From positions 1-61,127 of the forward strand of contig JAFWVC010000035.1 of NCBI GenBank assembly GCA_017518415.1: DNA of 61,127 nt. The letters run 5' to 3'. This DNA is from Clostridia bacterium. Its GTDB lineage: Bacteria; Bacillota; Clostridia; Oscillospirales; Acutalibacteraceae. The translations under genes and the position numbers were made by a program. This document shows, in pieces, positions 16,807 through 25,323 of the stretch. Within the stretch, counting starts at the first letter, position 1, and each line of letters opens with the position of its first letter. Below the pieces are notes generated by a model. It was not told the DNA's origin. It did no database searches and saw only the letters and a list, made by a program, of their open reading frames with translations.

Positions 16807-17883
16807 ATGCAGGTAAGCGGTAAGCGTCTGCTGATCCTCGGAGGTACATTTGCATCCCTGAATCTGGTGAATATGGCCCGCTCTATGGGTGTATATACCG
16901 TGGTGGTCGATGAGGCGGACGTTTCTCAGCGGGTTGCCAAACAGGCGGCGGACGCTCATTTCCGCATCAGCACGACCGACGTGGAGGCCCTCCGGCAACT
17001 GATTGCCGAGCAGCGGATCGACGGGGTGTTTTGCGGGCCGAGCGAGTTTAATATCCGCAATATGATACGGCTTTGCGAGGCGGCCGGTCTGCCTTGCTAT
17101 ACGACGATGGATCTTTGGAACAGCTGTGCCAACAAAGATGAGTTTACCGCAAATTGCCGCCGCTTCGGTGTGGACGTACCGGAGGAATATGATATCAGCG
17201 ACCGTATGACGGATGCCGAACTGGCGCGCATCGATTATCCCATCATTGTCAAACCGGTGGACGGATGCAGTTCGATCGGCATTTCCGTTTGCAGAAGTAA
17301 AGAAGAGGTGTTGCCCGCCTGGCACAAGGCGATGGATGCATACACCTGCAAACGCGTGATAGCGGAAAAATATATAGAAAACGGCGGCGAGATTTTCGGC
17401 GTGCGCTATCTGGTGCAGGGGGATCTTGTTTGCCCGTATCTGATGATTGACACTTACGTTGTGGATCCGAACGATAAAAAGGGACTGATCAGCGGCTTTA
17501 CCCGCACCCCTTCCCGGTATGCGGCTTACTACATGGCACACATGGATCAAAAGGTGCGCGCCATGATCCGCGGCATGAACATCCGGAAGGGAACTGTGTT
17601 TTTTCAATCGCTACCGTACAAAGGCAAAATCTATTTTCATGAGATGGGGTATCGTTTGAGCGGCGGGATGATTTATAAACTGACGGAACCGCTGATGGGC
17701 ATCAACGATATGAAAATGATGATCCGAGGCGCTCTGGGTGGTCCTTTCATCGCCCCGGAGGAGGCTGCCAGAATCGACCTGACGGTCGGCGGCAGGGTCG
17801 GCGCACAGTTGATGGTCCCGCTGCAGCAAGGCATCATCGGCAGTGTGGTCGGTTGGAAGAGGCAATCCGCTTGCCGACGGTAA
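16807..17883 (+). CDS. ATP-grasp domain protein, 3' end lost to a frameshift
   Basis: Starts at ATG 16807 after AAGGAGG, 25 bases past the CapF-like gene. A Rossmann-like N-terminal part (RLLILGGTFASLNLVNMARS) is followed by an ATP-grasp core (YPIIVKPVDGCSSIGISVC at about residue 153; FHEMGYRLSGGMIYKL at about 278). The carbamoyl-phosphate-synthase/BL00235-like ATP-grasp group ligates carboxylates to amines, and here it may decorate a sugar or wall precursor. After SVVG (about 17850) the frame reads eight unrelated residues and stops. The missing C-terminal part continues in another frame (17853-18107). A single lost base, most simply a G near 17852, would explain it. Whether this is biological or a sequencing error is unknown. 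Confidence 0.75.
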   Translation: MQVSGKRLLILGGTFASLNLVNMARSMGVYTVVVDEADVSQRVAKQAADAHFRISTTDVEALRQLIAEQRIDGVFCGPSEFNIRNMIRLCEAAGLPCYTTMDLWNSCANKDEFTANCRRFGVDVPEEYDISDRMTDAELARIDYPIIVKPVDGCSSIGISVCRSKEEVLPAWHKAMDAYTCKRVIAEKYIENGGEIFGVRYLVQGDLVCPYLMIDTYVVDPNDKKGLISGFTRTPSRYAAYYMAHMDQKVRAMIRGMNIRKGTVFFQSLPYKGKIYFHEMGYRLSGGMIYKLTEPLMGINDMKMMIRGALGGPFIAPEEAARIDLTVGGRVGAQLMVPLQQGIIGSVVGWKRQSACRR

Positions 17884-18107
17884 TCGATTTTATCCGGTAC
17901 CGTGCCGTCGGAGAAACGATCCGTGAGGACTATCTCGGCACCTTGCAGCAGCATTTCGGGCGCTTTACCCTGATCGGTGACAGCGAGGCGTCCGTGGTGG
18001 ATACCGTCCGACGGATCCAGGCGCTGCTTGTAATTACCGATACGGAGGGGAACCGGATGAACCGAACGCTGTTTGATCCGGCGCGGCTGCGTAAAATGTC
18101 CCCTTAA
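17853..18107 (+). pseudogene. Out-of-frame C-terminal part of the ATP-grasp gene
   Basis: 84 codons in the -1 frame relative to the preceding ATP-grasp frame. They begin TTG GAA GAG exactly where the upstream protein loses homology. The residues (IRLPTVIDFIRYRAVGETI ... GTLQQHFGRFTLIG ... LVITDTEGNRMNRTLFD) have the look of the C-terminal beta-rich subdomain of this ATP-grasp group. There is no ribosome site of its own. Joined with the upstream part it would give a protein of about 433 residues. Confidence 0.75.
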
Positions 18108-18122
18108 AATCCTATTATCATC

Positions 18123-18156
18123 ATCCCGGCCCGAACGGCCGGGATTTTTCTTTTTT
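18123..18156 (+). terminator. Rho-independent terminator after the ATP-grasp gene
   Basis: Nine-base stem (18123-18131 with 18137-18145, loop CGAAC), then TTTTTCTTTTTT. Confidence 0.9.
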
Positions 18157-18160
18157 CCTG

Positions 18161-18168
18161 CATACTGT
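18161..18168 (+). promoter_or_regulatory. Candidate sigma-E -10 element upstream of sipL
   Basis: CATACTGT directly after the preceding terminator, 58 bases before the sipL start, resembles the CATAnnnT -10 of mother-cell sigma-E promoters. A similar CATATACTGT precedes spoIIP. The -35 would fall in the terminator T-tract and is not convincing. Confidence 0.4.
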
Positions 18169-18225
18169 CCGCACGGGCAGAATATAGTTGAGATAGATTG
18201 CGACGGGATAAAGGAGAGGTGTCAG

Positions 18226-19752
18226 ATGGATTTTTCGGTTAAAAATGAGCGGATCCTCGCAGACCGTGTGCTGACGGACGAGTCGGATGAGCGGCCGGTC
18301 GATTGCGACTTTGTGCTGCCGGATTACGATCCGGACGTTTCCGCCGTTCTCAAATGCGTGATGAAACCCATGGTGCAATCCAGACAGCGCAGTGCGGACC
18401 GGTATCTGGTGGACGGTATCGTCAGCATCCGGGTGCTGTATCTGGATGAGGGAAGATGCTGTGTGCGCTGCTGCGAGTTTACGCAGCCGTTTTCTTCCTC
18501 TTTTTTGCTGAAAAGCGGACCGGATATCCGGCGTGCGGCGGTCAGCGCTCAGACGGATTACGTCAACTGCCGGGCCGTCAGCCCGCGCCGGCTGGACGTA
18601 CACGGAGCCTTTACCGTCAAGTTGACGCTGTATACGACGGATGCGCAGACGTATATTGAAAATATGGAAGGACAGGACGTGTACGTCAAAACGCAAGAGT
18701 TGACCTACACGGCTCCCGGGTCGTATGCGGAAAAGACTTTTTCCGTCAATGAAACAGGCGAACTGGGAGCGGATCTGCCGCCGGCCGAGTTCATCATCCG
18801 CGCCGATACGGTCGCCCTGCTGCGGGAGTGCCGCCGCATGAACGGAAAAGCTATCATTAAAGGCGAGGTGCGCACCGACGTTTTATACTGCGCCGACGCC
18901 GTGCAGGGTAAAACGGTCCGCAGCCGGTTGGTGTTGCCGTTCAGCCAGATCGTGGATGCGGAAGGCATGACGGAGGAGTGGAACTGCGACGCGGGGGTCA
19001 CGATCCTGGCGAATGACGTGCGGCTGCAGCCGAATCAGAACGGGGAAAATACGCTGCTTTCCGTTAGTGTTAAGCTGCTGGCTTTTCTCAACGGCGAGCA
19101 GGATCTGCCGGTGCGTCTGGCTGCCGACGCATACAGCTGCCGGTATCCGCTGCAGATGACCCGGCAGGAGGCAGAACTGGAACAGGCGGTGCAATACGGC
19201 GACGACGAAGAAGCGTTCCGCCAAACGGTGCCGCTGCCGTCCGACGGGGTGGCGGAAGTGCTGGACGTGTGGGCGGAGATATTCCCGGCCGGATGTGTCT
19301 GTGAGGATGGGCAGACAACCTTGTCAGCCCGGGTGCTGTTTTGCATGTTGACCAGGGATACCGACGGTCAGGTGAATTATTACGAAAAGATGGCGGATTA
19401 CGCCCGGCGCTTTGCGTGCAGCTGCGACGGTACGCGCTTCCGTATGGAAGTGACAGGATGCGATTTTTCCGCAACCGGCAACGGCAGTGTGGAACTGACG
19501 GCGCAGATCCATACGGTATATCGCTGCTTTCGCCGGCAGAGAACAGAGCTTCTTACCGACGTTCAGCCGGATGAGGAAGGCGCCTTCGCGCCGGATCCGG
19601 CGGCGGTAAAGGTTTGTTTTGCCCATGCGGGGGAGGATCTGTGGGAGATTGCCAAAAACAGCCGTACCCCGGCGGAGACGATCCGGCAGGAAAACGGGCT
19701 GACATCGGATATCCTCGCGCAGGATACGGTGTTGCTGATCCCGCTGTGCTGA
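18226..19752 (+). CDS. sipL: SipL-like spore coat morphogenetic protein (SPOCS/DUF3794 + LysM)
   Basis: 508 residues. Three SPOCS (DUF3794) repeats fill most of the protein, with recurring segments such as ERPVDCDFVLPDYDPDVSAV and KVCLYTTDAQTYI-like strands. A LysM domain closes it (about 463-508: CFAHAGEDLWEIAKNSRT ... LIPLC). In C. difficile SipL binds the ATPase SpoIVA through its LysM domain to anchor the coat on the forespore. spoIVA lies 13 bases downstream here, so partner genes are adjacent. ATG at 18226 is chosen because AAGGAGAGG precedes it and the longer frame would cross the terminator. Confidence 0.88.
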   Translation: MDFSVKNERILADRVLTDESDERPVDCDFVLPDYDPDVSAVLKCVMKPMVQSRQRSADRYLVDGIVSIRVLYLDEGRCCVRCCEFTQPFSSSFLLKSGPDIRRAAVSAQTDYVNCRAVSPRRLDVHGAFTVKLTLYTTDAQTYIENMEGQDVYVKTQELTYTAPGSYAEKTFSVNETGELGADLPPAEFIIRADTVALLRECRRMNGKAIIKGEVRTDVLYCADAVQGKTVRSRLVLPFSQIVDAEGMTEEWNCDAGVTILANDVRLQPNQNGENTLLSVSVKLLAFLNGEQDLPVRLAADAYSCRYPLQMTRQEAELEQAVQYGDDEEAFRQTVPLPSDGVAEVLDVWAEIFPAGCVCEDGQTTLSARVLFCMLTRDTDGQVNYYEKMADYARRFACSCDGTRFRMEVTGCDFSATGNGSVELTAQIHTVYRCFRRQRTELLTDVQPDEEGAFAPDPAAVKVCFAHAGEDLWEIAKNSRTPAETIRQENGLTSDILAQDTVLLIPLC

Positions 19753-19765
19753 GGGAGGAACACAT

Positions 19766-21247
19766 ATGAAAAACGAGCAGAACATTTACGACACCATTGC
19801 GCGCAGGACCGGCGGAGATATCTACCTGGGCGTCGTCGGACCGGTACGCACCGGTAAATCGACCTTTATCAAACAGTTCATGAACCAAATGGTGCTGCCG
19901 CACATGGAGGAGGGCGCCCGTAAGGAGCGTGCCGTCGACGAATTGCCGCAGTCGGCCGCGGGGCGTACCATTATGACGACCGAGCCCAAGTTCATCCCGG
20001 AACAGGCGGCGAGCATATCCGTGGATAACAGCGCCGTGATGCAGGTGCGCCTGATCGATTGCGTGGGGTATATCGTGCCATCTGCCCTCGGCTACATTGA
20101 AAACAATGCGCCGCGGATGGTGAAGACGCCGTGGTTTGACGAGGAGATACCCTTCAATATGGCGGCGGAGATCGGTACGCAGAAGGTGATCGACGAGCAT
20201 TCCACCATCGGCATCGTCGTGACGACCGACGGCAGCATCACCGATATTCCGCGGGAGGAATATGCCGAGGCGGAAGAGCGGGTGATCCGGGAACTGCAGC
20301 AGATCCGCAAACCGTTTGCCGTTATTCTCAATACCCTTTATCCGACCTCTTCCGCCGTGTTGGCCATGAGCGCCGAGCTGGAAGAAAAATACGGCGTGCC
20401 CGTCTGTGTCGTCAACTGTCAAGAGATGGAGGAAAGCGAGATCCGCCGTATTTTGGAAAAGGTATTGTTTGAGTTCCCCGTACGGGAAATATCCGTGGAA
20501 TTACCGGCCTGGATGACGCGGCTGCCGCGGGAGCATCCCATCCGCACCAGCGTGATGCAGGCGATCCGGCAGGCGGCGGAGCCGGTGACCAAGGTAGCAC
20601 GTATGACGGATATGGCTGCCGCGCTGGCGCAGTGCGAGTATCTGGATCACGCCAGAGTCTCGCAGATAGAGCTGGGGCAGGGAACAGCCGGCGTGCAGGC
20701 CTCCGCAAAGCCCGGACTGTTTTATCAGGTGCTGGCGGAGGAAACGGGCCTGTCGCTGCCGGACGAGGCGGTTTTGATGAAGACCATGCTGGAACTCACA
20801 CAGATCCGCGCCAAGTATGAGAAGATCCGGCACGCGCTCGACGAGGTGGAGGCCACCGGATACGGTATCGTTATGCCGGACGTGGAGGAGTTGACGCTCG
20901 AGGAGCCTGAAATCATCCGGCAGAGCGGCCGGTACGGCATCCGCCTGCGGGCCGGCGCACCGTCCATTCACATGCTGCGCGCTGATATCACCACCGAGGT
21001 CGCACCGATCGTCGGGTCGGAAAAACAGTCGGAAGAACTGGTCAGTTATCTCCTGCGGGAGTTTGAGGAAAATCCGTCCAAAATATGGGAATCCAACATC
21101 TTCGGCACCTCTTTGTACGGGCTGGTAAACGAGGGGCTGCACAACAAATTGCTGCGTATGCCGGCCGATGCGCGCATGAAACTGCGGGAAACCGTGGAGC
21201 GGATCATCAACGAAGGCTGCAGCGGGTTGCTTTGTATTATTGTGTAA
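19766..21247 (+). CDS. spoIVA: Stage IV sporulation protein A, coat-basement ATPase
   Basis: 493 residues, the size of SpoIVA across Firmicutes. It begins NIYDTIARRTGGDIYLGVVG, then the Walker A loop GPVRTGKST (about 25-33), which supports ATP-driven polymerisation on the forespore outer membrane. The conserved RLIDCVGYIVPSALGY and the PWFDEEIPFNMAAEIGT segment follow. The C-terminal end YGLVNEGLHNKL ... INEGCSGLLCIIV matches the membrane/SpoVM-interacting region. ATG follows GAGGGAGGAAC. It is coexpressed with sipL upstream, and the M23 gene begins two bases after its stop. Confidence 0.97.
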   Translation: MKNEQNIYDTIARRTGGDIYLGVVGPVRTGKSTFIKQFMNQMVLPHMEEGARKERAVDELPQSAAGRTIMTTEPKFIPEQAASISVDNSAVMQVRLIDCVGYIVPSALGYIENNAPRMVKTPWFDEEIPFNMAAEIGTQKVIDEHSTIGIVVTTDGSITDIPREEYAEAEERVIRELQQIRKPFAVILNTLYPTSSAVLAMSAELEEKYGVPVCVVNCQEMEESEIRRILEKVLFEFPVREISVELPAWMTRLPREHPIRTSVMQAIRQAAEPVTKVARMTDMAAALAQCEYLDHARVSQIELGQGTAGVQASAKPGLFYQVLAEETGLSLPDEAVLMKTMLELTQIRAKYEKIRHALDEVEATGYGIVMPDVEELTLEEPEIIRQSGRYGIRLRAGAPSIHMLRADITTEVAPIVGSEKQSEELVSYLLREFEENPSKIWESNIFGTSLYGLVNEGLHNKLLRMPADARMKLRETVERIINEGCSGLLCIIV

Positions 21248-21248
21248 T

Positions 21249-22058
21249 ATGAGTCAAAAGGGAAAAAGGAAAGAAAGTGCCGGGCTGCGGTTATTGGCGG
21301 TGCAAAGCCTGATTTGTTTGTTCCTGCTGGCTATGATCGCGCTGCTGAGGATGACGGGCGGTACGGCCTACCGGCAGCTGCGGGAGACCTTTGCCCGGTG
21401 TATGCGGACCAACTGGCTGCAAAGTGCGATGGCGGAGTGGTTCCGGGATACCGAGCCGCAGACGTCGGCGCCGACGGAATCCGGCGGGGAGGAGCCGGCG
21501 CCGACCGGGCAGGAGCCTTTGCCGCAGGCCGGTGAGGCTTTGCAGGAAATACCGGTTCCCGGGCAGCAGGAACAACCGGTCCCGGTTTGGGAGGCGGACA
21601 GCGAGCCGGCAGTGCAGGCTGTCCGCCTTTCGGCGTCCGGCGCCGATTTTGCTTTGCTGACGCTCGGCAAGGCTGCGCCGCCGTTGGAAGCGGGCACTGT
21701 GACCTCGTTGTTCGGGAACCGGTCGTTCCGCGGAGAAGAGTTCCATAAAGGGCTGGATATCGGGCAGGTCGCCGGCACGCCGATCTACGCCCTGTATGAC
21801 GGAACGGTAACAAAGGTGGGATCCGGCGGCAGTTACGGCAATTATCTGATTCTCTCCCACGGCCACGGGATCGAAACGCTGTATGCGCATTGCCACCGCG
21901 TGCTGGTGAAAGAGGGAGAAAGCGCGGCGGCCGGACAAAAAATCGCTTTGGTGGGCAATACCGGGGACTCGACGGGCTCCCACCTGCACATTGAACTGCG
22001 GGTGGGGGAAGAACCGTGCGATCCGGCCGGCTTGCTGGATCTGTCACGATATGGTTGA
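21249..22058 (+). CDS. Membrane-anchored M23 (LytM) protein, SpoIVFA-like
   Basis: 269 residues: one N-terminal membrane helix (about 15-35), a Pro/Glu-rich linker (60-125), and a C-terminal M23 domain. Position directly before an M50 protease gene matches spoIVFA-spoIVFB synteny in Clostridia, where SpoIVFA anchors and inhibits the SpoIVFB protease. The M23 metal ligands appear intact: His and Asp in FHKGLD (about 166-170) and the HLH in GSHLHIELRV (about 245-247). It could therefore be an active endopeptidase, or a SpoIVFA that has kept its ancestral site. ATG at 21249 is preferred to a TTG nine bases earlier, though neither has a strong ribosome site. Confidence 0.8.
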   Translation: MSQKGKRKESAGLRLLAVQSLICLFLLAMIALLRMTGGTAYRQLRETFARCMRTNWLQSAMAEWFRDTEPQTSAPTESGGEEPAPTGQEPLPQAGEALQEIPVPGQQEQPVPVWEADSEPAVQAVRLSASGADFALLTLGKAAPPLEAGTVTSLFGNRSFRGEEFHKGLDIGQVAGTPIYALYDGTVTKVGSGGSYGNYLILSHGHGIETLYAHCHRVLVKEGESAAAGQKIALVGNTGDSTGSHLHIELRVGEEPCDPAGLLDLSRYG

Positions 22059-22641
22059 ATGGACAATATACGGCTGCCGTGTATGCGTCAGCTGCTTGTT
22101 TTTTGCTTTGGCGGCCGCCTTGCTGACGCTGGACCGGACGGGGAGCGCCGGCTTCGGGATCGCGGCGGCTCTGATGCATGAGACGGGGCATCTGATTATG
22201 CTGCTGCTTTGCCGGCAAAAACCGTCTCTGATCTGCCTGGACGCCTTCGGCGTGCGGGTGGAATATCCCGCGCACACACGGATGGGATACTGTAAAAGTC
22301 TGCTCGTATCGCTTTCCGGGCCGGCCGTTAATCTGTTGACGGCGGGTTTCCTGTGCCTCGCGGCGCCCGGTAGCCGGGGTGCGGCGGTTCATCTGGCCAT
22401 CGGCTGCTTCAATCTGCTGCCGGTTACCGGGCTGGACGGAGGCGAAGCGCTGCGGGCCGGGCTGCTGCTGCGGTTTTCGCCCGCGCGGGTACGGCGGGTG
22501 CTGACGGTAACGTCGTGGACCGGTACGGCGCTGCTGTTGGCGGCCGGCGCGGCTGTCTGGTACCTGACGGGGTACAACGTCACGCTGCTGCTTTTGGGAG
22601 CGTATATGACTTTTTTGAGCCTTTTGCGCCGGAATGATTGA
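22051..22641 (+). CDS. spoIVFB: M50 site-2 protease, SpoIVFB-like
   Basis: 196 residues, about six hydrophobic segments. The zinc-protease motif HETGH lies near residue 43 and the third-ligand motif NLLPVTGLDGG near residues 121-131. SpoIVFB cuts pro-sigma-K inside the membrane, and a sigma-K with a pro-sequence is encoded at 3258-3974. The start ATG at 22051 overlaps the end of the SpoIVFA-like gene by eight bases, pointing to coupled translation. It is shorter than B. subtilis SpoIVFB (about 288) and lacks a CBS domain, as is common in clostridial forms. Confidence 0.88.
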   Translation: MVEWTIYGCRVCVSCLFFALAAALLTLDRTGSAGFGIAAALMHETGHLIMLLLCRQKPSLICLDAFGVRVEYPAHTRMGYCKSLLVSLSGPAVNLLTAGFLCLAAPGSRGAAVHLAIGCFNLLPVTGLDGGEALRAGLLLRFSPARVRRVLTVTSWTGTALLLAAGAAVWYLTGYNVTLLLLGAYMTFLSLLRRND

Positions 22642-22699
22642 AATATCCGTCAAAATGGAGTATGATGGGTACAGATCTTTTACGGGGAGGCAAAACGGA

Positions 22700-24553
22700 T
22701 TGGTCACCTTGGACGATATTCTGTCGGAAGTACAAAAACCGGCCCGGTATTGCGGCGGAGAGATGAACAGCGTGGTCAAGGATAAGGATCGGGTAGAGGT
22801 GCGCTACGCCTTCTGCTTTCCCGATCTGTACGAGGTGGGGATGTCCCATCTCGGGATGAAACTGCTCTACGGGCTTTTCAATTCGCTGGACGGCGTCTGG
22901 TGCGAGCGCGTTTTTGAACCGGACCTGGATATGGAGCAGAAGATGCTGGCCCATCAGATCCCGTTGTTCGGGCTGGAAAGCCGCGACCCGATCAAAACCT
23001 TTGATATGATCGGGTTTACCTTGCAGTATGAGCTTTGCTATACCTCGGTGCTGCACATGCTCTCATTGGCGGGGCTGCCGGTGCTTGCGGCCGACCGGGA
23101 TGAAAGTATGCCGCTGGTCATGGCAGGCGGCCCGTGCACCTGCAACCCGGAGCCTTTGGCGGATTTTATCGATTTGTTTTTCATCGGCGAAGGGGAAGAG
23201 GTCGACGTCGAATTGATCGAATTGTACCGGGAGCACAAACGCCGGGGCTACTGCAAAAAGGAGTTTTTGCGTCAGGCCGCCCGGATCGAGGGCGTGTACG
23301 TGCCTTCGCTGTATCATCCTTCTTATCACGACGACGGTACGCTGCGCGCCCTGACGCCGCAGGACGGTGCGCCGGCCCGTATCCGCAAGCGGATCATTCA
23401 GGATCTGGATCGCGTGTATTATCCGGACAAGTTTGTGGTGCCGTTTATCGACGTGATTCACGACCGCGCCGTGTGTGAAATCTTCCGCGGCTGTATCCGC
23501 GGCTGCCGGTTTTGTCAGGCCGGGTTTATCTGCCGCCCCGTGCGGGAAAAATCCGTCGATACCATCTGCCGGCAAAGCCGTCTGTTGTGTGAGCAGACCG
23601 GATATGAAGAGGTGTCGCTGCTGTCGCTTTCCACCAGCGATTATACTCACATCGAGCCGCTGCTGGCCAAAATGCTGGAATGGGCGGAGCCGCAGCATAC
23701 GAATATCGGCGTGCCGTCGCTGCGGATAGACGGCTTTTCGGAGGAACTGGCCAACCGGCTGAACGTCCTGCGGCGCAACGGATTAACCTTTGCGCCGGAG
23801 GCCGGCACCCAGCGCCTGCGCGACGCGATCAATAAAAACCTGACGGAAGAAGAGATTCTGCGCACCGTCAATAAAGCCTTTAAGGGCGGGTGGAACGCGG
23901 TCAAGCTGTACTTTATGATGGGCCTGCCGACCGAGACCGACGAGGACGTGCTCGGCATCGCGGCGCTGGGGCAGAAGATCGTCGACGCCTATTACGCCAA
24001 TCCGGACCGGCCGAAGGGCAAGCCGGTATCCATTTCCATCAGTACGGCCTGCCTGGTTCCCAAGCCGTTCACCCCCTTCCAATGGGAGCCGCAGGACACG
24101 CGCGAGCAGCTGCTGCGCAAGCAGAGTTTGCTGCGCGGCGCAATCACGACGCGCAAAATATCGCTCAGCTGCCACGAACCGTCCACCAGCTTTTTGGAGG
24201 CAGTTTTCGCCAGAGGGGACAGGCGCTTGGGCGCGGCGATTTTAGAGGCATGGCGTCGCGGATACCATTTGGAGGCCTGGTCGGAGCACTACGATGCAGA
24301 CGGCTGGTTGGACGTTTTCCGTACCTGCGGAATTGATCCGGCGTTTTATGCAAACCGCCGCCGGCCGTATGACGAGGTGCTGCCGTGGGATCATCTGGAT
24401 TACGGCGTGCGCAAGGACTTCCTGATTGCGGAGGACGAGCGTGCTCATCGCAGCGAGACGACGCCCAACTGCCGGCAAAAATGCGCCGGGTGCGGGGCAG
24501 CCTGCTTCAAAGGAGGGTTGTGCGTTGCTGAACGTCAGAGTGATCTTTGCTAA
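22700..24553 (+). CDS. TIGR03960-type B12-binding-like radical SAM protein
   Basis: About 617 residues. The N-terminus is the family motif ILSEVQKPARYCGGEMNSVV. A B12-binding-like region follows, then the radical SAM cluster motif CIRGCRFC (about 265-272) and a C-terminal Cys-rich tail (NCRQKCAGCGAACFKGGLC). I use TTG at 22700 because GGGGAGG lies 10 bases before it and the family normally starts close to this point; an ATG at 22634 without ribosome site is the alternative. The function of the family is not established. It is paired with the DUF2344 gene that overlaps its end, and in many Clostridia the pair follows spoIVFB and precedes rng-rplU-rpmA. That tail is absent here. Confidence 0.88.
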   Translation: MVTLDDILSEVQKPARYCGGEMNSVVKDKDRVEVRYAFCFPDLYEVGMSHLGMKLLYGLFNSLDGVWCERVFEPDLDMEQKMLAHQIPLFGLESRDPIKTFDMIGFTLQYELCYTSVLHMLSLAGLPVLAADRDESMPLVMAGGPCTCNPEPLADFIDLFFIGEGEEVDVELIELYREHKRRGYCKKEFLRQAARIEGVYVPSLYHPSYHDDGTLRALTPQDGAPARIRKRIIQDLDRVYYPDKFVVPFIDVIHDRAVCEIFRGCIRGCRFCQAGFICRPVREKSVDTICRQSRLLCEQTGYEEVSLLSLSTSDYTHIEPLLAKMLEWAEPQHTNIGVPSLRIDGFSEELANRLNVLRRNGLTFAPEAGTQRLRDAINKNLTEEEILRTVNKAFKGGWNAVKLYFMMGLPTETDEDVLGIAALGQKIVDAYYANPDRPKGKPVSISISTACLVPKPFTPFQWEPQDTREQLLRKQSLLRGAITTRKISLSCHEPSTSFLEAVFARGDRRLGAAILEAWRRGYHLEAWSEHYDADGWLDVFRTCGIDPAFYANRRRPYDEVLPWDHLDYGVRKDFLIAEDERAHRSETTPNCRQKCAGCGAACFKGGLCVAERQSDLC

Positions 24554-25157
24554 AACCGGAACCGTGCGGTACATCTCTCATCTGGATCTGAGCCGCACCA
24601 TGGCGCGGGCGCTGCGCCGGACCGACCTGCCCGTCTGGTATACCGAGGGCTTCAACCGGCACCCCTACGTGACCTTTGCGGCGCCGCTTTCTCTGGGGTA
24701 CGAGGGCCTGCACGAGGCGATGGATTTTCGGCTGGAACAGGACGATTATCCGTTGGAACAGGTTTGCCCGAAGCTCAACGCCGTTCTGCCGGACGGGCTG
24801 CGGGCCCTTTCGGCGGCGCCTGCGGTCGCCAAACCGGGCGACGTGGCTTTCGCCGTGTACCGGTTGTATCTTTCCTGCCCGGACGAGCTGGTGGAACAAT
24901 TGCTGACGCAGCCGCAGATCACGGCGGAAAAACGTACCAAATCCGGCGCGATGAAAACAATAGATATCAAGCCGTATGTGCAGCAGATGCGCCGGGGAGA
25001 CGGCTGCTGGGAAGTGACGCTGCCGATCAGCAGCGAAAATTCGCTTAATCCCTCTCTGCTGTTGCAGGCGTTGCGGCGCTTGCAGCCGGATGAGCCGCTG
25101 ACAGCCAGGGTCGTGCGGCAACAGATCCTTGACAAAGAAGGGCGTCCCTTCCGATAA
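24525..25157 (+). CDS. TIGR03936/DUF2344 radical-SAM-associated protein
   Basis: 210 residues. The characteristic start VRVIFAKTGTVRYISHLDLSR and WYTEGFNRHPYVTFAAPL (about 40-57) identify DUF2344, which occurs as a separate protein in Firmicutes and as a C-terminal fusion to the TIGR03960 protein in others. It presumably works with the radical SAM partner, perhaps on RNA or ribosomal substrates; that is inference. TTG at 24525 is chosen because AGGAGGG lies upstream. It overlaps the radical SAM gene by 29 bases. Confidence 0.88.
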   Translation: MLNVRVIFAKTGTVRYISHLDLSRTMARALRRTDLPVWYTEGFNRHPYVTFAAPLSLGYEGLHEAMDFRLEQDDYPLEQVCPKLNAVLPDGLRALSAAPAVAKPGDVAFAVYRLYLSCPDELVEQLLTQPQITAEKRTKSGAMKTIDIKPYVQQMRRGDGCWEVTLPISSENSLNPSLLLQALRRLQPDEPLTARVVRQQILDKEGRPFR

Positions 25158-25234
25158 AGCGTCGCTTTTTGTGAAAGCAAGTCTCTTTTAACGGTAAATG
25201 AGCCGATATTTCACGAAAAATTTTTCTATTTGTA

Positions 25235-25262
25235 TTGACATTTTCCGGGTGTCCGTTATAAT
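25235..25262 (+). promoter_or_regulatory. Sigma-A promoter of the ABC/DUF1854 operon
   Basis: TTGACA (25235-25240), 16-base spacer, perfect TATAAT (25257-25262), 61 bases before the start codon. Confidence 0.88.
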
Positions 25263-25323
25263 GCAACTAACGCGAACAGCCACTACACAAACAACGGTTG
25301 TCGAAAACCGGAGGTGTTGCAAA

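Noticed and set aside
17845-17860. Programmed -1 frameshift in the ATP-grasp gene
   Set aside because: No slippery heptamer or downstream pseudoknot is visible; a simple one-base loss is the better explanation.
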